NCBI RefSeq assembly: GCF_945859705.1
Contig: NC_079137.1
Coordinates: forward strand, 27,027,322-27,091,321
Reading direction: 5' to 3'
Length of the DNA: 64,000 bases
DNA from: Episyrphus balteatus
Lineage: Eukaryota > Arthropoda > Insecta > Diptera > Syrphidae
Both the position numbers and the translations under genes were made by a program. Shown here piece by piece: positions 34,097-46,041 of the stretch. The notes under the pieces were generated by a model. That model worked only from the letters and a program-made list of their open reading frames with translations, made no database searches and was not told the DNA's origin. Position 1 is the first letter of the stretch; each line of letters starts with the position of its first letter.

Positions 34097-35156
34097 GTTA
34101 TTTATGTATTAATATTTTTTTACCGCAAGTTTCCTTTTTATTGTTTCTATCAAATGTATAAGCTTATATTAAAACACTTCGAATATAAACCTACAAAGAG
34201 GTATTTTATTCGTATTGAGAGGTATTTAATTCAAATTTGATGACCAATCAACTTCGATTTTTGACCTTTCTTAATCCGACGGCATGTATTTTTTGTATTT
34301 CATTATCATCATTAAAGTTCATTGGCTTGCAAATTATATAACCTTACAAGATAATAAAAGACTTTTAACATTGGATCTTCATCTCAAAACATTGTACAGG
34401 TAGTTGTTAAGACTTACAAAATTCATAAATAGACGGATTTTGTGTTCGTATGCACAAAAAAAGAAGAGGCACTAAGCACCAGTACAATATTTGTTAATAT
34501 TAATATATGTAAGGTTGATTAAAACTTGAGAATACGGTTTTATTGCCTTTTCTTTGTTAAAATTTTATTCAAAATCTTCATCGTGATGTAATGTTTGTGA
34601 AATTATTAAACCATACTCGTTAGTTTCTATTTCCTGGTTTCAATACGTATGGCAGAGAAATAACTGAAATCGAGATTTTGTTTTTTAATAACAAAACCTT
34701 TTCGTTTTGCTAAATCAAACCATAGGTTAATAACCTAAGACCAAAGCAAAATGTGATTAAGATCAACAATCAGTAAACAGACACCATTTTTAATCATATA
34801 CTGGAGATGAATAAGCACATCATTTGTATGAGTTCTATACCTGCTGCTCTGGGAGGTCATTTAAAGCACTCTACTTGGAGAGCATAAAGAAAAAGTTATA
34901 TGGCTTTGATATTGTACTCGTAGTACTTGTGTACTACTAGACCACAGCTGAGTAAGAAACCAGAAACTGTCATTAAAAAAAAACCCTTGGTAACAGGTTC
35001 AAAGCCTTTAGAAAAATCTAACATTCTTTAAAATGAGACTTTATCCTCATCCCTAGCAGATCTAGGATCATAAATCATGGTTTAAGTAACAAGTATGCAT
35101 CTTAAACCTGATTGGATTTTACGTAAGAGATTGTTATTTTCTTAAAACTGGTGATA
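34097..35156. other. No gene recognised
   Basis: AT-rich sequence downstream of the glycoprotein gene. No other exon of the same family and no inverted repeat was found. Confidence 0.5.
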
Positions 35157-35164
35157 CGTTTTAC

Positions 35165-36064
35165 CAGGGCCGTCTTTGACTATCCTTGGGCCCTTGGGCA
35201 CATAAGAATTTGGGGCCCTTTTGGAAAGTAAAATAAGTACAATGGTTGGCTTAAAGGCAATGGTTATGGTTAAAAAGGGGTGCCAATATATCGTTCCATA
35301 TAAAGTACCTAGTCACCTAGTGTTTTTATTATTGACAGGGGGTGCCAATAATACGTGCATTGAGACATCAATCGTTGGCACTGCCAATAATTATACAATT
35401 ATACAAATATAATTGTACAATTATAATTGTACTTTTTATACTGCCAATAATTATACCCTGTATCCGTTATAAGTTTCAGTTTGAAGAATTGGAAAAAAAG
35501 AGCTCAAACGGATTGATAGATTTGCTAAAAACTCGGTACAGACGATTTGTACGTAATTTCCAAGAGTCGTTTTTTTATATTTTTGTCTTTTTATTTTAAT
35601 GTCTCCTTTTCAACGGATATGTCCAATATAAAGTTTTCGAGATATTGCAAAAAAAAAAAATTGTAATGCTGCAAATAAGGCCGCACTTTTGAAAGAAGAA
35701 AAATATTTTTTTGGACCGTTATTAACGGTACCTACTTGCCATAGAACCGATTTCTTAATGTAAATTACACAACCGATTTTAATGAAAATTTTGACATAAA
35801 AAAGGTTTATACTGATATTAAAATTAAGAAAACTTAAAAAAAGAAAAATGTTTGGATTTAAAAAAAATTAATTTTGTTTTTTTTTTTTTTGAAAAACAAT
35901 TCTTTTTAAAGTTATTTAATGAATTTTATGTGTCAGTCTTTTAATACGAGAGCAATTCGCAATGCAAATTAAAAAAGTGTGCGAGAAATTTACCTTCGGG
36001 GCCCCCCTGAGAAGGGGGGCCCTGGGCACGGGCCCCGTGTGCCCTTATGGTAAAGACGGCATTG
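35165..36064. mobile_element. hAT-like MITE with CAGGGCCGTCTTT ends
   Basis: The left end CAGGGCCGTCTTTGAC and the reversed right end CAATGCCGTCTTTACC face each other, with CGTTTTAC duplicated perfectly outside (35157-35164, 36065-36072). GGGCCC-rich blocks lie inside both ends. At about 36000 GGGGCCCCCCTGAGAAGGGG begins a strong local hairpin. Length 900 bp, no transposase. Confidence 0.85.
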
Positions 36065-36545
36065 CGTTTTACTCTGTGCAACAGTTTTTTTTTTTTTTGA
36101 GATGTTGGATGTTCTGTTCAGTCTTGGACAGGCGAGAGGCAAGGTTCTTTATTACAGGAATAACCGGCAACTTTTCAGGTAAAAGGCGAAACCACTTCTG
36201 GTGACCATGGCATTTATATATCTACATAATATGTGTTTGAGTGATTGCAAAATTATATGTCAATGAAATGTGAATGCACAAGAGGAGCATTCAATAGATA
36301 ATACAATTAATTTGTTTGTTTTTTAATCTCACAATTGATGCATTTATTTGTGTTTAATTTAAATGTACATATGTACAATGGTCGAAGAAAAAGTTTTTGG
36401 AGAAAGCCTCATGCAATTCTAGATCGCTTGTATTGTTGCACGGTGCAATTTTTGGGTTCAAGGTCGAAAAGGGGTGATACAAACAATATTCTTGCTGTAT
36501 ATTACAATACATATAAACTAAAAGTACCTATACATATTAAAATAA

Positions 36546-36575
36546 TACACTAGCCCAAAAAATTAAGGGAACAAA
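36546..36575 (+). mobile_element. Left end of a Tc1-like element
   Basis: TACACTAGCCCAAAAAATTA then AGGGAAC matches the kind of terminal repeat found in Tc1-like elements. No matching right end was seen up to the LTR element at 37613, and no transposase frame follows, so it is a solo end or a badly decayed copy. Confidence 0.45.
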
Positions 36576-37612
36576 AAAAAATTGTGATTTTTTGTAGTGA
36601 TTTTTGATAGGCTGTATCTTGATAAAAAATGATCGTATCATGACAAAATAAAAAGCATGATAAAGCTCTATTCTCCTAGTTTTAGGATTAAATGTTAAAA
36701 TATTTTAGTTCTTACGGTAAAAAAGCTAAATCGTTGGAACTGTTCAAAAACCAAAATTTTCAATTTCTTAAGAAAGTGGGAAAATTTTTTCTGATAAAAT
36801 GATTATTATTTTTAAAAATGCTTCTTATTTGGATTTTAGATTATTTTATTTGCTTTGTTAAAAAAAATGTTTTCTCACTTTTGGAATTAATTTAGAAAAG
36901 CTCTCAAAATAGGCATTTTGACGGTTTTTTAGAAAATGTGGGTGATAAGATTAAACTGAGGCTTAATTATATTGAAGCTTAATATACCTGAAATTAATAT
37001 GCAAAGTTTAAGACTTATTCATCAAGTACTTTTTCTTTTGTGAGGGTTTGAACTTTTGAGATGAAATAAAAACCATATTTCTGCAGGTCTAAATGACTTA
37101 CTTCTTGTAACTTTTTTATGAGCAAAATCAAATTCTTTTGAGTTTATTAGAACATTTTTTAAACCAAGGAAAAATTAAAAGTTTTCAAAATTAGGAAAAG
37201 TATCCAAAAATGGTATAAAAAGCTTTTTTTTTGAAAATTTAACTTATTTGAAAATTTTTGATTTTTCCTATGAAAAAAGATCTTTAAATAATGCCCCTGA
37301 TGAGTAAAACTATCATTTTTTACGTTGCTTAAAGATGAACCGTTTCCATTTAAGTATTAAGGCATGGAAGAAAGTATTCTACTCGCTATTATATTATTGA
37401 ACTTGAACTTCAAACTCGAACTTGAATATTGAAGGGACTTTTTCCTTAAATATCTAGTATTTGTGAATCATTATGGATTTTTCAACAGTGCCACGCCTCC
37501 TCGCTCCTCCCACAAAAAAAAGTTCAATTAGGTAGGGAATAATTCAATATCTATTTTTTATGAATATAGGCTACTATACAATTTTAAACAAAATACTTAA
37601 TAACTTGGTTTG

Positions 37613-37823
37613 TGTTATATTCAACATAAATATAAAAGCTGGCAACTCTTATGTATAACAATTACTATCAATGAAATTAATCTTCTTCTTAATTAATGTC
37701 AAACAGGGATCTCTCTCTCTGTCCGGCATTCTTAAGGTTAACATCACTTACAAATTAAGCCTAGATAATTAAGATTATAATAAATGTAATATTGAACTAA
37801 ATAAAAACTTAAAATATAAAACA
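37613..37823 (+). repeat. 5' LTR
   Basis: 211 bp, TG...CA ends. It contains a CTCTCTCTCT run and, near its end, ATAATAAATG and ACTAAATAAA stretches that could serve as polyadenylation context. Identical by eye to 42229-42439. Confidence 0.95.
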
Positions 37824-37825
37824 AT

Positions 37826-37838
37826 TGGCGACGAGGAT
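37826..37838 (+). other. Primer binding site for serine tRNA
   Basis: TGGCGACGAGGAT, starting 2 nt after the LTR, is complementary to the 3' end of the insect tRNA-Ser(GCT), including its CCA tail, over 13 nt. Confidence 0.75.
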
Positions 37839-37942
37839 AATAAGGACAATACTGGAGTAAAAACGCGTAAGAAAAATAAAAGTAAAAATAACCTAGGATT
37901 GCGAAGATAAATTGAGATTAGTTTCACATCGTGATAAATCTG

Positions 37943-40900
37943 ATGACCTCAAAATCATCACCTTTAGAAATAATAAAGGAGGAAGAGGACTCATCTGATT
38001 CCGAGGCGAAGAGTGAAAAATTTCAATCAAAAAAAGAAATCACACCTAAGACAAATATGTCATTTCTTGGAAATATAAATGAGTTTGTCCCTGGTGAGGA
38101 TTTTGTGGCATATAAGGACAGAGTGCAGCAATATTTTATTGCGAATAAAATTTCTGCCGAAATTCAGACACCAGTGTTCATTACTTTGGTCGGTTCAGAA
38201 GTTTATAAAGTACTAAAATCTCTGGCCGCACCAGCATTACCAAGCTCCAAACCATTTAGTGAATTAATAGTTTTACTAGAGCAGCATTATGCTCCCAAGC
38301 ATAATAAGAGAGCCGAACGATTCAAGTTCCAAAAAGCAAAGCAAGAGGAGGGTGAATCAATTGCTGACTTCATCATAAAGCTCAGAAATCTAGCTGAGAC
38401 ATGCAGGTTTGGAGATTTTATCGAAGACTCAGTGACAAATGCAGTTAACTTGCGAAATCTGGCGTTAGAAGATGTTCTAGTGGACAAATTTATTGGAGGG
38501 CTAAGGAACGATCGTATTCAGCAGAACCTCTTAACAGACGACAGCCGCACGTTTGATAAATGCTGTGACATTGCTCTGAACATGGAGATGTCTGAGCGAG
38601 AGCAACGATCAATGCATCCACGCGGCAGTGATGTGCATGTTATAAGAGAAAAAAACAAGGCAGTCACAACCCAAGTTAAAGCAAGAACCAGTCCTATGAA
38701 AAGTAATCATGTCAACAAGTGTACGCATTGTGGAAAAAATCATTTTGAGCGGGACTGTCCAGCAAAAAATTGGAGTTGCTTTAAGTGCAATAGAAGAGGG
38801 CACACTGCAAACATGTGTTGGGTTGGTGGCAGACGGGATGGTGGAGGAGCTGGTGGCAGTGGCAGAAGAGACGGTGGTGGAGCTAGGCGCAGTGTAAGAT
38901 CTATTCAGGTCATAAACAATATAAAACCATCAGAAAAGGGTCTCAAGGTGGAGGTGAAACTATATGGAGTGTCATTTGAAATGGAGGTTGACACGGGAGC
39001 AGCTATGTCTGTTATATCTTGTATTGAACTTAAAGATAAGTTACCAAATATTTTTATTTTTCCTAGCGATGTAAAAATTTGTACCATTTCAGAATTTGAG
39101 GTTAAAGTTGTTGGCAAAGTGGAACTGGACGTGGAGTTTCAAGGGACTATCGAAAAATTGGAGATCGTGGTAGTGGATAGCCCAGTGTTTACGCCACTTT
39201 TTGGCAGAACGTGGTTGGATAAATTTGTTCCGAGTTGGAGGCAAAAACTTTTGTGCAAAAGTGAGTTAATTAATTATATTGAAAACGATAATATTGAAAG
39301 AAGTGCATGCGATGAACTTTTATCGGAAATTAGAGAGAAATTTCCATGTGTCGTTTCGAGTGATCCTAATCAGATGATAGTGGGCTATGAAGCCGAAATA
39401 AATATAGAACCAGATGCTGTCCCCATTTTTTGTAAGGCTTATACGGTTCCTTTTAGGTTACGTGACGCTGTGAAGGTTGAGTTGAATAGGCTTGTTTCTA
39501 TAGGAACGCTTGAACCCGTCAAACATAGTAGGTGGGCATCACCAATTGTATGTGTTCCAAAACAAAATGGTGAAATAAGGATATGCATTGACTGTAAGGT
39601 TACAGTCAACAAATATGTTCTTTCATCGCATTATCCATTGAATAATGTGGAAGATATTTTCGCGAATCTGCCAAACTGTTCAGTTTATTGTGTGTTGGAT
39701 ATGGCTGGAGCCTTCCAACAGCTAGTCTTAACTCCAGAGTCGAGAAAACTCTTGACTATTAACACAGATCAGGGCCTTTTGCAATATACTAGGTTGCCGT
39801 TTGGAGTTTCATGCGCTCCTTCAATATTTCAATCGGTGATTGATAGAATTTTAGAAGGCATAGAAGGGGTGTGGGCATTTATTGATGACGTCGTTATTGG
39901 AGCAGAGTCTGTTGAAAAATGTAAAGAGAAACTGTTTAAAGTTCTTAAAAGGTTAGATGATCATAAAGTCAGAATAAATTTAGCTAAATGCGTATTTTTA
40001 AAACCTACAGTCGAGTATCTAGGTCATATTATTGAGAAAAATGAGGTGCGACCAAATCCCAAGAAGGTGGAGGCCATTACAAAAGCTCCTTGTCCTACAA
40101 ACGTTAAAGAGCTTCAATCATATTTAGGGCTTTTAAATTATTATCGAAGGTTTATACCTGATCTGTCGGGGAAATTAAGAAACATGTACAATTTGTTACA
40201 AAAAAATGCTAAATTTGTGTGGAGTAAAAGTTGTCAGGAAGAGTTTGCTAGATCCAAAGAACTTATCGTAGAAAATAATGTTCTGGAACTATATGATAAG
40301 GATAAACCTATTATAATAAGTACAGATGCAAGTCCATATGGCGTTGCAGCAGTACTTTTGCATGTCGTTGATGGAGTAGAAAAACCGGTGTTATTTGCAA
40401 GTAGTACTCTTAGTGAATCTGAAAAAAATTACTCACAGTTACATAGAGAAGCATTGGCAGTTATGTTTGCTGTGAAAAAGTTTTTTAAGTATATTTATGG
40501 TAAACACTTTGTAATATACACCGACAACCAGGCCTTAAAAGAGATATTTAATCCAAAAAGGGCCACTCCTTCGGTAGCTGTGGCAAGATTACAAAGATGG
40601 TCGATAACGCTTTCGACTTTTTGTTATTCAATCAAACATAAGCCTGCTAGAGAACTAGCATATGTTGATGCTTTATCGCGTCTTCCAGTTTCAGGTGCTA
40701 CGGATGTTGAAACGATTTGCATAAATTCAATAAATTTTTTTGAAGAACTTCCTGTTGACAAAGATATAATTAGAGCTGAGATTAAAAAAGATGTAGAACT
40801 TTCTCAAATATATGAATTTATTAAAACTGGTTGGCCAAAACAAGTGAATCCACAGTTAAAAGTTTTTGCTGCATTCAAAAATCAGCTTAGTTTAGAAAAT

Positions 40901-42091
40901 GGTTGTATATTTTACAGGGCAAGAATTGTCATTCCATCAAAATTAAGAATGCAGGTGCTTAAATCAATCCATAGTAACCATAATGGAGTAGTTATAATGA
41001 AAAAAATGTGTCGGTCATACGTTTGGTGGCCGAAAATTGATATTGATATAAAAGAATTTGTTGCATGTTGTGAAATTTGTCAGACTACTGCTGTTGTTCC
41101 TAAAGAAAAAGTTTTTTCCAGTTGGCCCAGTTGTACTTATCCATTCGAAAGAGTACACTTAGATTTTTTTTATTTTGGAGGTAAGACTCTACTTTTAGGT
41201 GTAGATGTATTTAGTCGCTATTTGATTGTTGTTATAATGAATGGAACCTCCGCCAAAAACTTAATCGATAAACTCAATCATTATTTATTTTCAATATTTG
41301 GATTCCCTGCTGAGATTGTCACTGACAATGGACCTCCTTTTGCATCCTTTGAATTTAAAAAATTTTGCTCAAATAACAAAATCAAATTAACCCACAGTCC
41401 AGTTTATCACCCACAATCAAACGGGGTAGCGGAACGACATGTGCGAATTGTAAAAAGCGTTTTAAAAAAGTTTTTGTTGAGCTCGAAAGCAAATTTATCA
41501 CTGCAAGAAAAGGTCGATTTGTTTTTATTTAATCATCGAAATACTCCAAATTCGATGTCTAGTGAAACTCCATCTGATCTAGTCTTTTCTTATAAGCCTA
41601 AAATATTAATTGACAATTTATGTAAAAATAATAATTTGGATTATAAAAACAGAAAAAAGAATTTAATGTATAAAAAATCAAAACCTTTAAAGTATAAGAC
41701 TTTGGAAAAAATTAATTTTAAAAAATATAAAGTTGGGGAGGATTGTTTATATAAAAACCACATAAATGAATCAAAGAAGTGGTTACCATGTATTGTAAGC
41801 AAAATCTTAAGTACTGTTAGATACATAGTAAAAATTGGTTTTCAATATAAAGTGGTTCATGTAAATCAATTGAAAAAAATTTATAACAAGCCGAAGTTTA
41901 GTTATTTGTATACAAACATTCCTAAGTCTTATGCTGCAAAAGGTACAAATAAAAATGGTACTGATTTATCTTATTTAAAAAATAATATAGCATCTAAGAA
42001 TATACAAAGAACCAGCAATTTTAAAAATAACCCTGTACAACTACGAAGAAGTAATAGAACTAAGAAAATTGTAAATTATTATAAAAAGTAA
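37943..42091 (+). CDS. Gag-Pol polyprotein of the mag-type retrotransposon
   Basis: A single 1382-residue frame from ATG 37943 (the frame is open a little further upstream, but only with a GTG). Gag ends in two zinc knuckles: C260-x2-C-x4-H-x4-C (CTHCGKNHFERDC) and C279 (CFKCNRRGHTANMC). Then a Gly/Arg-rich linker, an aspartic protease (D350 in DTGA), reverse transcriptase (D586 in LDMAGAF; FIDD at 646-649 where YVDD or similar is usual), RNase H (D795), and integrase with H1010-x2-H1013, C1043-x2-C1046 and the catalytic D1074, D1128, E1164 with exact D35E spacing. No stop, frameshift or lost catalytic residue was found, so it may be functional. Gag and Pol are fused in one frame, so no frameshift signal is needed. 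Confidence 0.95.
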   Translation: MTSKSSPLEIIKEEEDSSDSEAKSEKFQSKKEITPKTNMSFLGNINEFVPGEDFVAYKDRVQQYFIANKISAEIQTPVFITLVGSEVYKVLKSLAAPALPSSKPFSELIVLLEQHYAPKHNKRAERFKFQKAKQEEGESIADFIIKLRNLAETCRFGDFIEDSVTNAVNLRNLALEDVLVDKFIGGLRNDRIQQNLLTDDSRTFDKCCDIALNMEMSEREQRSMHPRGSDVHVIREKNKAVTTQVKARTSPMKSNHVNKCTHCGKNHFERDCPAKNWSCFKCNRRGHTANMCWVGGRRDGGGAGGSGRRDGGGARRSVRSIQVINNIKPSEKGLKVEVKLYGVSFEMEVDTGAAMSVISCIELKDKLPNIFIFPSDVKICTISEFEVKVVGKVELDVEFQGTIEKLEIVVVDSPVFTPLFGRTWLDKFVPSWRQKLLCKSELINYIENDNIERSACDELLSEIREKFPCVVSSDPNQMIVGYEAEINIEPDAVPIFCKAYTVPFRLRDAVKVELNRLVSIGTLEPVKHSRWASPIVCVPKQNGEIRICIDCKVTVNKYVLSSHYPLNNVEDIFANLPNCSVYCVLDMAGAFQQLVLTPESRKLLTINTDQGLLQYTRLPFGVSCAPSIFQSVIDRILEGIEGVWAFIDDVVIGAESVEKCKEKLFKVLKRLDDHKVRINLAKCVFLKPTVEYLGHIIEKNEVRPNPKKVEAITKAPCPTNVKELQSYLGLLNYYRRFIPDLSGKLRNMYNLLQKNAKFVWSKSCQEEFARSKELIVENNVLELYDKDKPIIISTDASPYGVAAVLLHVVDGVEKPVLFASSTLSESEKNYSQLHREALAVMFAVKKFFKYIYGKHFVIYTDNQALKEIFNPKRATPSVAVARLQRWSITLSTFCYSIKHKPARELAYVDALSRLPVSGATDVETICINSINFFEELPVDKDIIRAEIKKDVELSQIYEFIKTGWPKQVNPQLKVFAAFKNQLSLENGCIFYRARIVIPSKLRMQVLKSIHSNHNGVVIMKKMCRSYVWWPKIDIDIKEFVACCEICQTTAVVPKEKVFSSWPSCTYPFERVHLDFFYFGGKTLLLGVDVFSRYLIVVIMNGTSAKNLIDKLNHYLFSIFGFPAEIVTDNGPPFASFEFKKFCSNNKIKLTHSPVYHPQSNGVAERHVRIVKSVLKKFLLSSKANLSLQEKVDLFLFNHRNTPNSMSSETPSDLVFSYKPKILIDNLCKNNNLDYKNRKKNLMYKKSKPLKYKTLEKINFKKYKVGEDCLYKNHINESKKWLPCIVSKILSTVRYIVKIGFQYKVVHVNQLKKIYNKPKFSYLYTNIPKSYAAKGTNKNGTDLSYLKNNIASKNIQRTSNFKNNPVQLRRSNRTKKIVNYYKK

Positions 42092-42215
42092 AACAAAATA
42101 AGTTTTAAAATCATGAATTAAAAATCTTGAATTAAAAGCAAACAAAATGAATTAAATTATCTTATGAATTATGTATATATATATAAAAAAAAAATATTGT
42201 ATATAAACTGAATTT

Positions 42216-42228
42216 AAAGCTGGGAGGA
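42216..42228 (+). other. Polypurine tract
   Basis: AAAGCTGGGAGGA lies directly before the 3' LTR and would prime second-strand synthesis. Confidence 0.75.
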
Positions 42229-42439
42229 TGTTATATTCAACATAAATATAAAAGCTGGCAACTCTTATGTATAACAATTACTATCAATGAAATTAATCTT
42301 CTTCTTAATTAATGTCAAACAGGGATCTCTCTCTCTGTCCGGCATTCTTAAGGTTAACATCACTTACAAATTAAGCCTAGATAATTAAGATTATAATAAA
42401 TGTAATATTGAACTAAATAAAAACTTAAAATATAAAACA
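42229..42439 (+). repeat. 3' LTR
   Basis: 211 bp, identical by eye to the 5' LTR, followed by the target duplication GTTTG. Confidence 0.95.
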
Positions 42440-42444
42440 GTTTG

Positions 42445-43559
42445 AATTCGCTCCATTGTTTTGTCATCATTTTTTGTTTTTTTTTTCCATAGAGAGAGAA
42501 ATAAAATAATGCCACTTTTTTAATTTCTCTTTTTTAATTTATTTTCCCAACATCTTAAATAGTGAGTTGACAGCAAAAAATTATTATTTTGCCTATACTC
42601 TAAGGATGAGGAAAAACCGAGTAGTGAAACTTTGAAAAGTTGTGTACCTAAATATTCTGTTCAAAAAGAGTGTATCTCCGAATTAATGTGTCCCCATATT
42701 CAAATTGTTGAAAATTCCATATAAAGTAAATAAAGGAGTTTTACCCTACAAAATGTCCGGTAGTTCTAAATTTTTGATATGTTGTTAGGTATGGTTAGTA
42801 GATAGAAAAACCAAATTTCCACAACCACGCCCCCTTCAGCATCACCGAAAAACCATAAAAATCTGGCACTTTTTTCACTTTTATGCCCATAACTTTCTTC
42901 TGGTGCATTTTATTGAAAAAAGTTGTGGGTAGACTTGTAGAAAACATAATTTCCTACGATATTCTCTTAATAAATCTTTTTTCATACTACATACATATTT
43001 ATATCTAGTGGTAGCTGTAGGTAGGCTTCGCATTCCTTCCTAAATACAGACACAAAGCTCAAAACATAAAGCCTCTTTTAAATAAAATGCATGACTGGGG
43101 CCGCACTCACTTGCTCTTGCAGTTCAAAGCACTTTTATGTTAGCTTAGTTGTAGATTATAAGAGCTGCCTCTATATTAATTTTTAAGAAATTTGGTTGAT
43201 GTAGGGGAAGAGACGGTATGGAGGCCAAATGTTAGTTAAATAAAATTTTTTTATTTGACTTGACTTTTTCGAGAAAAACTAAAAATGCAGTTTTACTGCA
43301 ATTACTTTGAATATTACGTATGCAAAATTTTATCAAAATCATTTATCAAAATCATTAATCAATAATTCCATAATAATGTACGGGAAGAGCCGACATCTGC
43401 GATTTAAAAAAATGTAAAGACCATATTTCCATTATCCGTATTTTTTGAGAAAAACTAAAAACGCAGTTATGTTAGATCTATATACAATATTACGTGTGTT
43501 AAATTTAATCAAAATCGTTAGAGTCGTTTTCGAGAAAATTGCAATAACTCAAAAATTTT
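42445..43559. other. No gene recognised
   Basis: AT-rich. GGGGAAGAGACGG near 43206 and CGGGAAGAGCCGAC near 43381 resemble each other. The stretch 43390-43560 repeats ideas found in the ACTTGC family (GAGAAAAACTAAAAACGCAG) and may be its decayed interior. Confidence 0.5.
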
Positions 43560-43842
43560 GTATGGGAGGTATACGTTCTAAGTGATATATTAAAAAACAA
43601 AAAAAACCAACCTTGGAAATTACGAAAAAAACATCTATACCAAATTTCAAAAAAATCCGTCAACCCGTTTAGGCTGTAGCGACTTGTACAGATGGACGCA
43701 CGGACGCACAGACCGACGGACGTCCGTCATGACGAAACCCACTTTTTTGGACTTCTCCATAATCGTAATGTTAGTTTTGATTAAAACCTCGAATTTTTTT
43801 TTTGACACGAAACCAATACTTGCCCTATAGAGCAAGTAAAAA
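43560..43842 (-). repeat. ACTTGC repeat family, minus-strand copy
   Basis: On the minus strand it begins ACTTGCTCTATAGGGCAAGT (a palindrome), continues with TTCGAGGTTTTAATCAAAAC and TTATGGAGAAGTCC, and then a run of imperfect GTCC/GTCG units (43690-43730) before CAGCCTAAACGGGTTGACGG. The order is the same as in the copy at 49511. Confidence 0.75.
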
Positions 43843-46029
43843 AGCTAAAATGTTGAAAATATCGTTTTCATGTTGCAAATTAGGCACTTAATTTTTGTGT
43901 TTTGTTCATTACACAATAGTCAAATTGAAATTACCAAAATCAGATCTTATTTAATTTGAACAAATAATGCGCTATTTTCTAAATGAATTGTCCAATAAAT
44001 TTGAAAGGCTAATGTCAAATTAGGGGTATTCATCACATTTTATTTTCAATTATATTTTATTGTGTCCGCTTCGTTGCTCTTATACTTTTAAGTGTTTAAT
44101 AGTTATTTGTGTACTTAATGATAATCTGTTGGAGGTTATTAAAGCTAATATTTGGGAACCTCATTAAACATTTTTTTTTTGTATTCAACTTCAATAGCCA
44201 AATCTCTTTTGAATGATAAATAATTTTGTTTGCAATACTTTCCTTAATTTATAAAATGTTTTTTGTGATCCTTATTTATAAAAACTTTTGCTATATTCAA
44301 GTTTTTTCTGTAGTACTTTATTTTATTTAGATATGCATAGAAATGACCGAAATGGTGAATTTCCTGAAAATTTGCAGCGAATTAATTCAGAAATCAAATC
44401 TTAAGAAGGTCGCTGGGCCCATCAGAAATCAGGGTTAACCCGAATTACCCTAGCCAAGAACTCTACAAAAATTTAGCGATTTTTAATGTGAATCATTTTG
44501 TTGGGAGGATAACGAATAAATGAGTTCTGAAAAGGAGTATATCTGATTGATTAGGTTTATCATAATAATTGAAATTTATCAATACAAATTTTAAAAAGAA
44601 CACAAAATTCCTATTATAAAGTATTTGAATGAATTTTTTATTGAATATTTATGTAACAAAATTTAAATAAATGCGCTAGGTTCTAATTTCTAGATCCAAA
44701 TTTCAATTTCTTGAGTGACTGTAGGTCTCATTTTAATCGGTGTTGGGTTTTTTTTGGCATTCTACTTTGATAATTCGTTTTGTTCAACGTTTGTGCAAAT
44801 GTTATATATTTTCTTAAAATTTGTGTGTCGACCAAATCTAGAATCTATAAGATTTTTAAAAATTACCATTACAAAAGAGTTACGACATTGTTAAGGAAGT
44901 AATGTTTCGTTACTCGTTACCGAAAGGAATACTCCCATCTTAGTAAGAAACACATAGAAAGTTGAGTCCAACGACTTAGGAAAAAACTTATTCGTATTAG
45001 GTATTTAATTAGAAGTTTTAACTGTGCAATATCGTTAAGTGTTTTTTTTTTTAATGTTTTTATGAAAATGGTTTTATGAAGGACATTTTACGAGAAACCA
45101 ACATAATATGCGATCTTCCAATATTCAAGTCTTTTTAAATTAGAGCCAAAAAGGAATGTTGCACTTAACCATACCAAATTCTTTCGTCATTGCTAAACTA
45201 AAAATGTCATAGCAAAGATATCAGCATAACATTTTTTTCTGTTAACTTTTTTGAATACAAGTACATAAAACTTCAGGTCGTAATTATATATCGTAGGTAT
45301 ATCCACCATATAGATAATATGTAAAAGGAAATTTGTTAAAGGAGATTATTAGATAAATAATATACATACATGCCGACGAAAGAATATCATTTATCATTTT
45401 TCGTACCATGGTATAAAATTAAAAACAAAACTATTGTGTTAATTTTAGATTGTATACACTCGACCTTAAGAATTGAACTGTTCGAGCAATCGAAACTCAA
45501 GTAAGAATTAACTTAGTTTTCGGTTTATCTGAGAGTGAGGTATTCATTAGTTTTATTTAAAATGGGACTTGGATCAGTTAAATTGTTAATTTCAGTTGAT
45601 TGTCTTTCTTTATCTTACATGTTTTATATCACTCTACATTATTTCTTAGTATTTCTACCATTATCTTTGAAGAATGATCTTGTATCTAAAAACATTTTTT
45701 TGCAAATTGAAGTATAATACTTCATAAGACTATCATTTTGCAAATGTGTTTAAAATTTGTACGAGGATAAGAAGAAATTTGTTTTTAACACAGTAAAAAA
45801 AAATGAAGTTCTACTCAATCCCTGATGTAGATTTAAGGTTGTTATTTATTAATAAAAACAAAAAATAATAAGTCTCTTAAGCTAAATGGCTATGCAAGAC
45901 CTTGCATTGACAGCTTTTCTAGAAGAGCGTTGCTGTTGTTATTGCTTTTATAGATTTACAGTTATGATCTAAGCTAAATAACTTTTGAATCAAGTGGCAC
46001 GGTAGTGCCCAGCCAAGTTCTCTAGCAAC
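43843..46029. other. No gene recognised
   Basis: AT-rich sequence. The largest frame (about 60 codons at 45535) is hydrophobic and of low complexity. No repeat was identified. Confidence 0.5.
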
Positions 46030-46041
46030 TTTGGCACTACA

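Larger units (their letters stand above)
37613..42439 (+). mobile_element. Full-length Ty3/gypsy LTR retrotransposon, mag-type
   Basis: A 4827-bp element with two 211-bp LTRs that look identical, starting TGTTATATTC and ending TATAAAACA. GTTTG is duplicated at both sides (37608-37612, 42440-42444). A primer binding site follows the left LTR and a purine tract precedes the right one. One uninterrupted gag-pol frame fills the inside; there is no env. The serine-tRNA primer site and lack of env fit the mag clade. Identical LTRs and an open frame mean a recent insertion, possibly still capable of moving. Confidence 0.95.

Noticed and set aside
37931..37942. GTG as start of the retrotransposon polyprotein
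   Set aside because: GTG is not a normal start in eukaryotes; the in-frame ATG at 37943 is used instead.
38287..39117. Minus-strand and shifted frames inside the gag-pol region
   Set aside because: They are shadows of the long coding frame.
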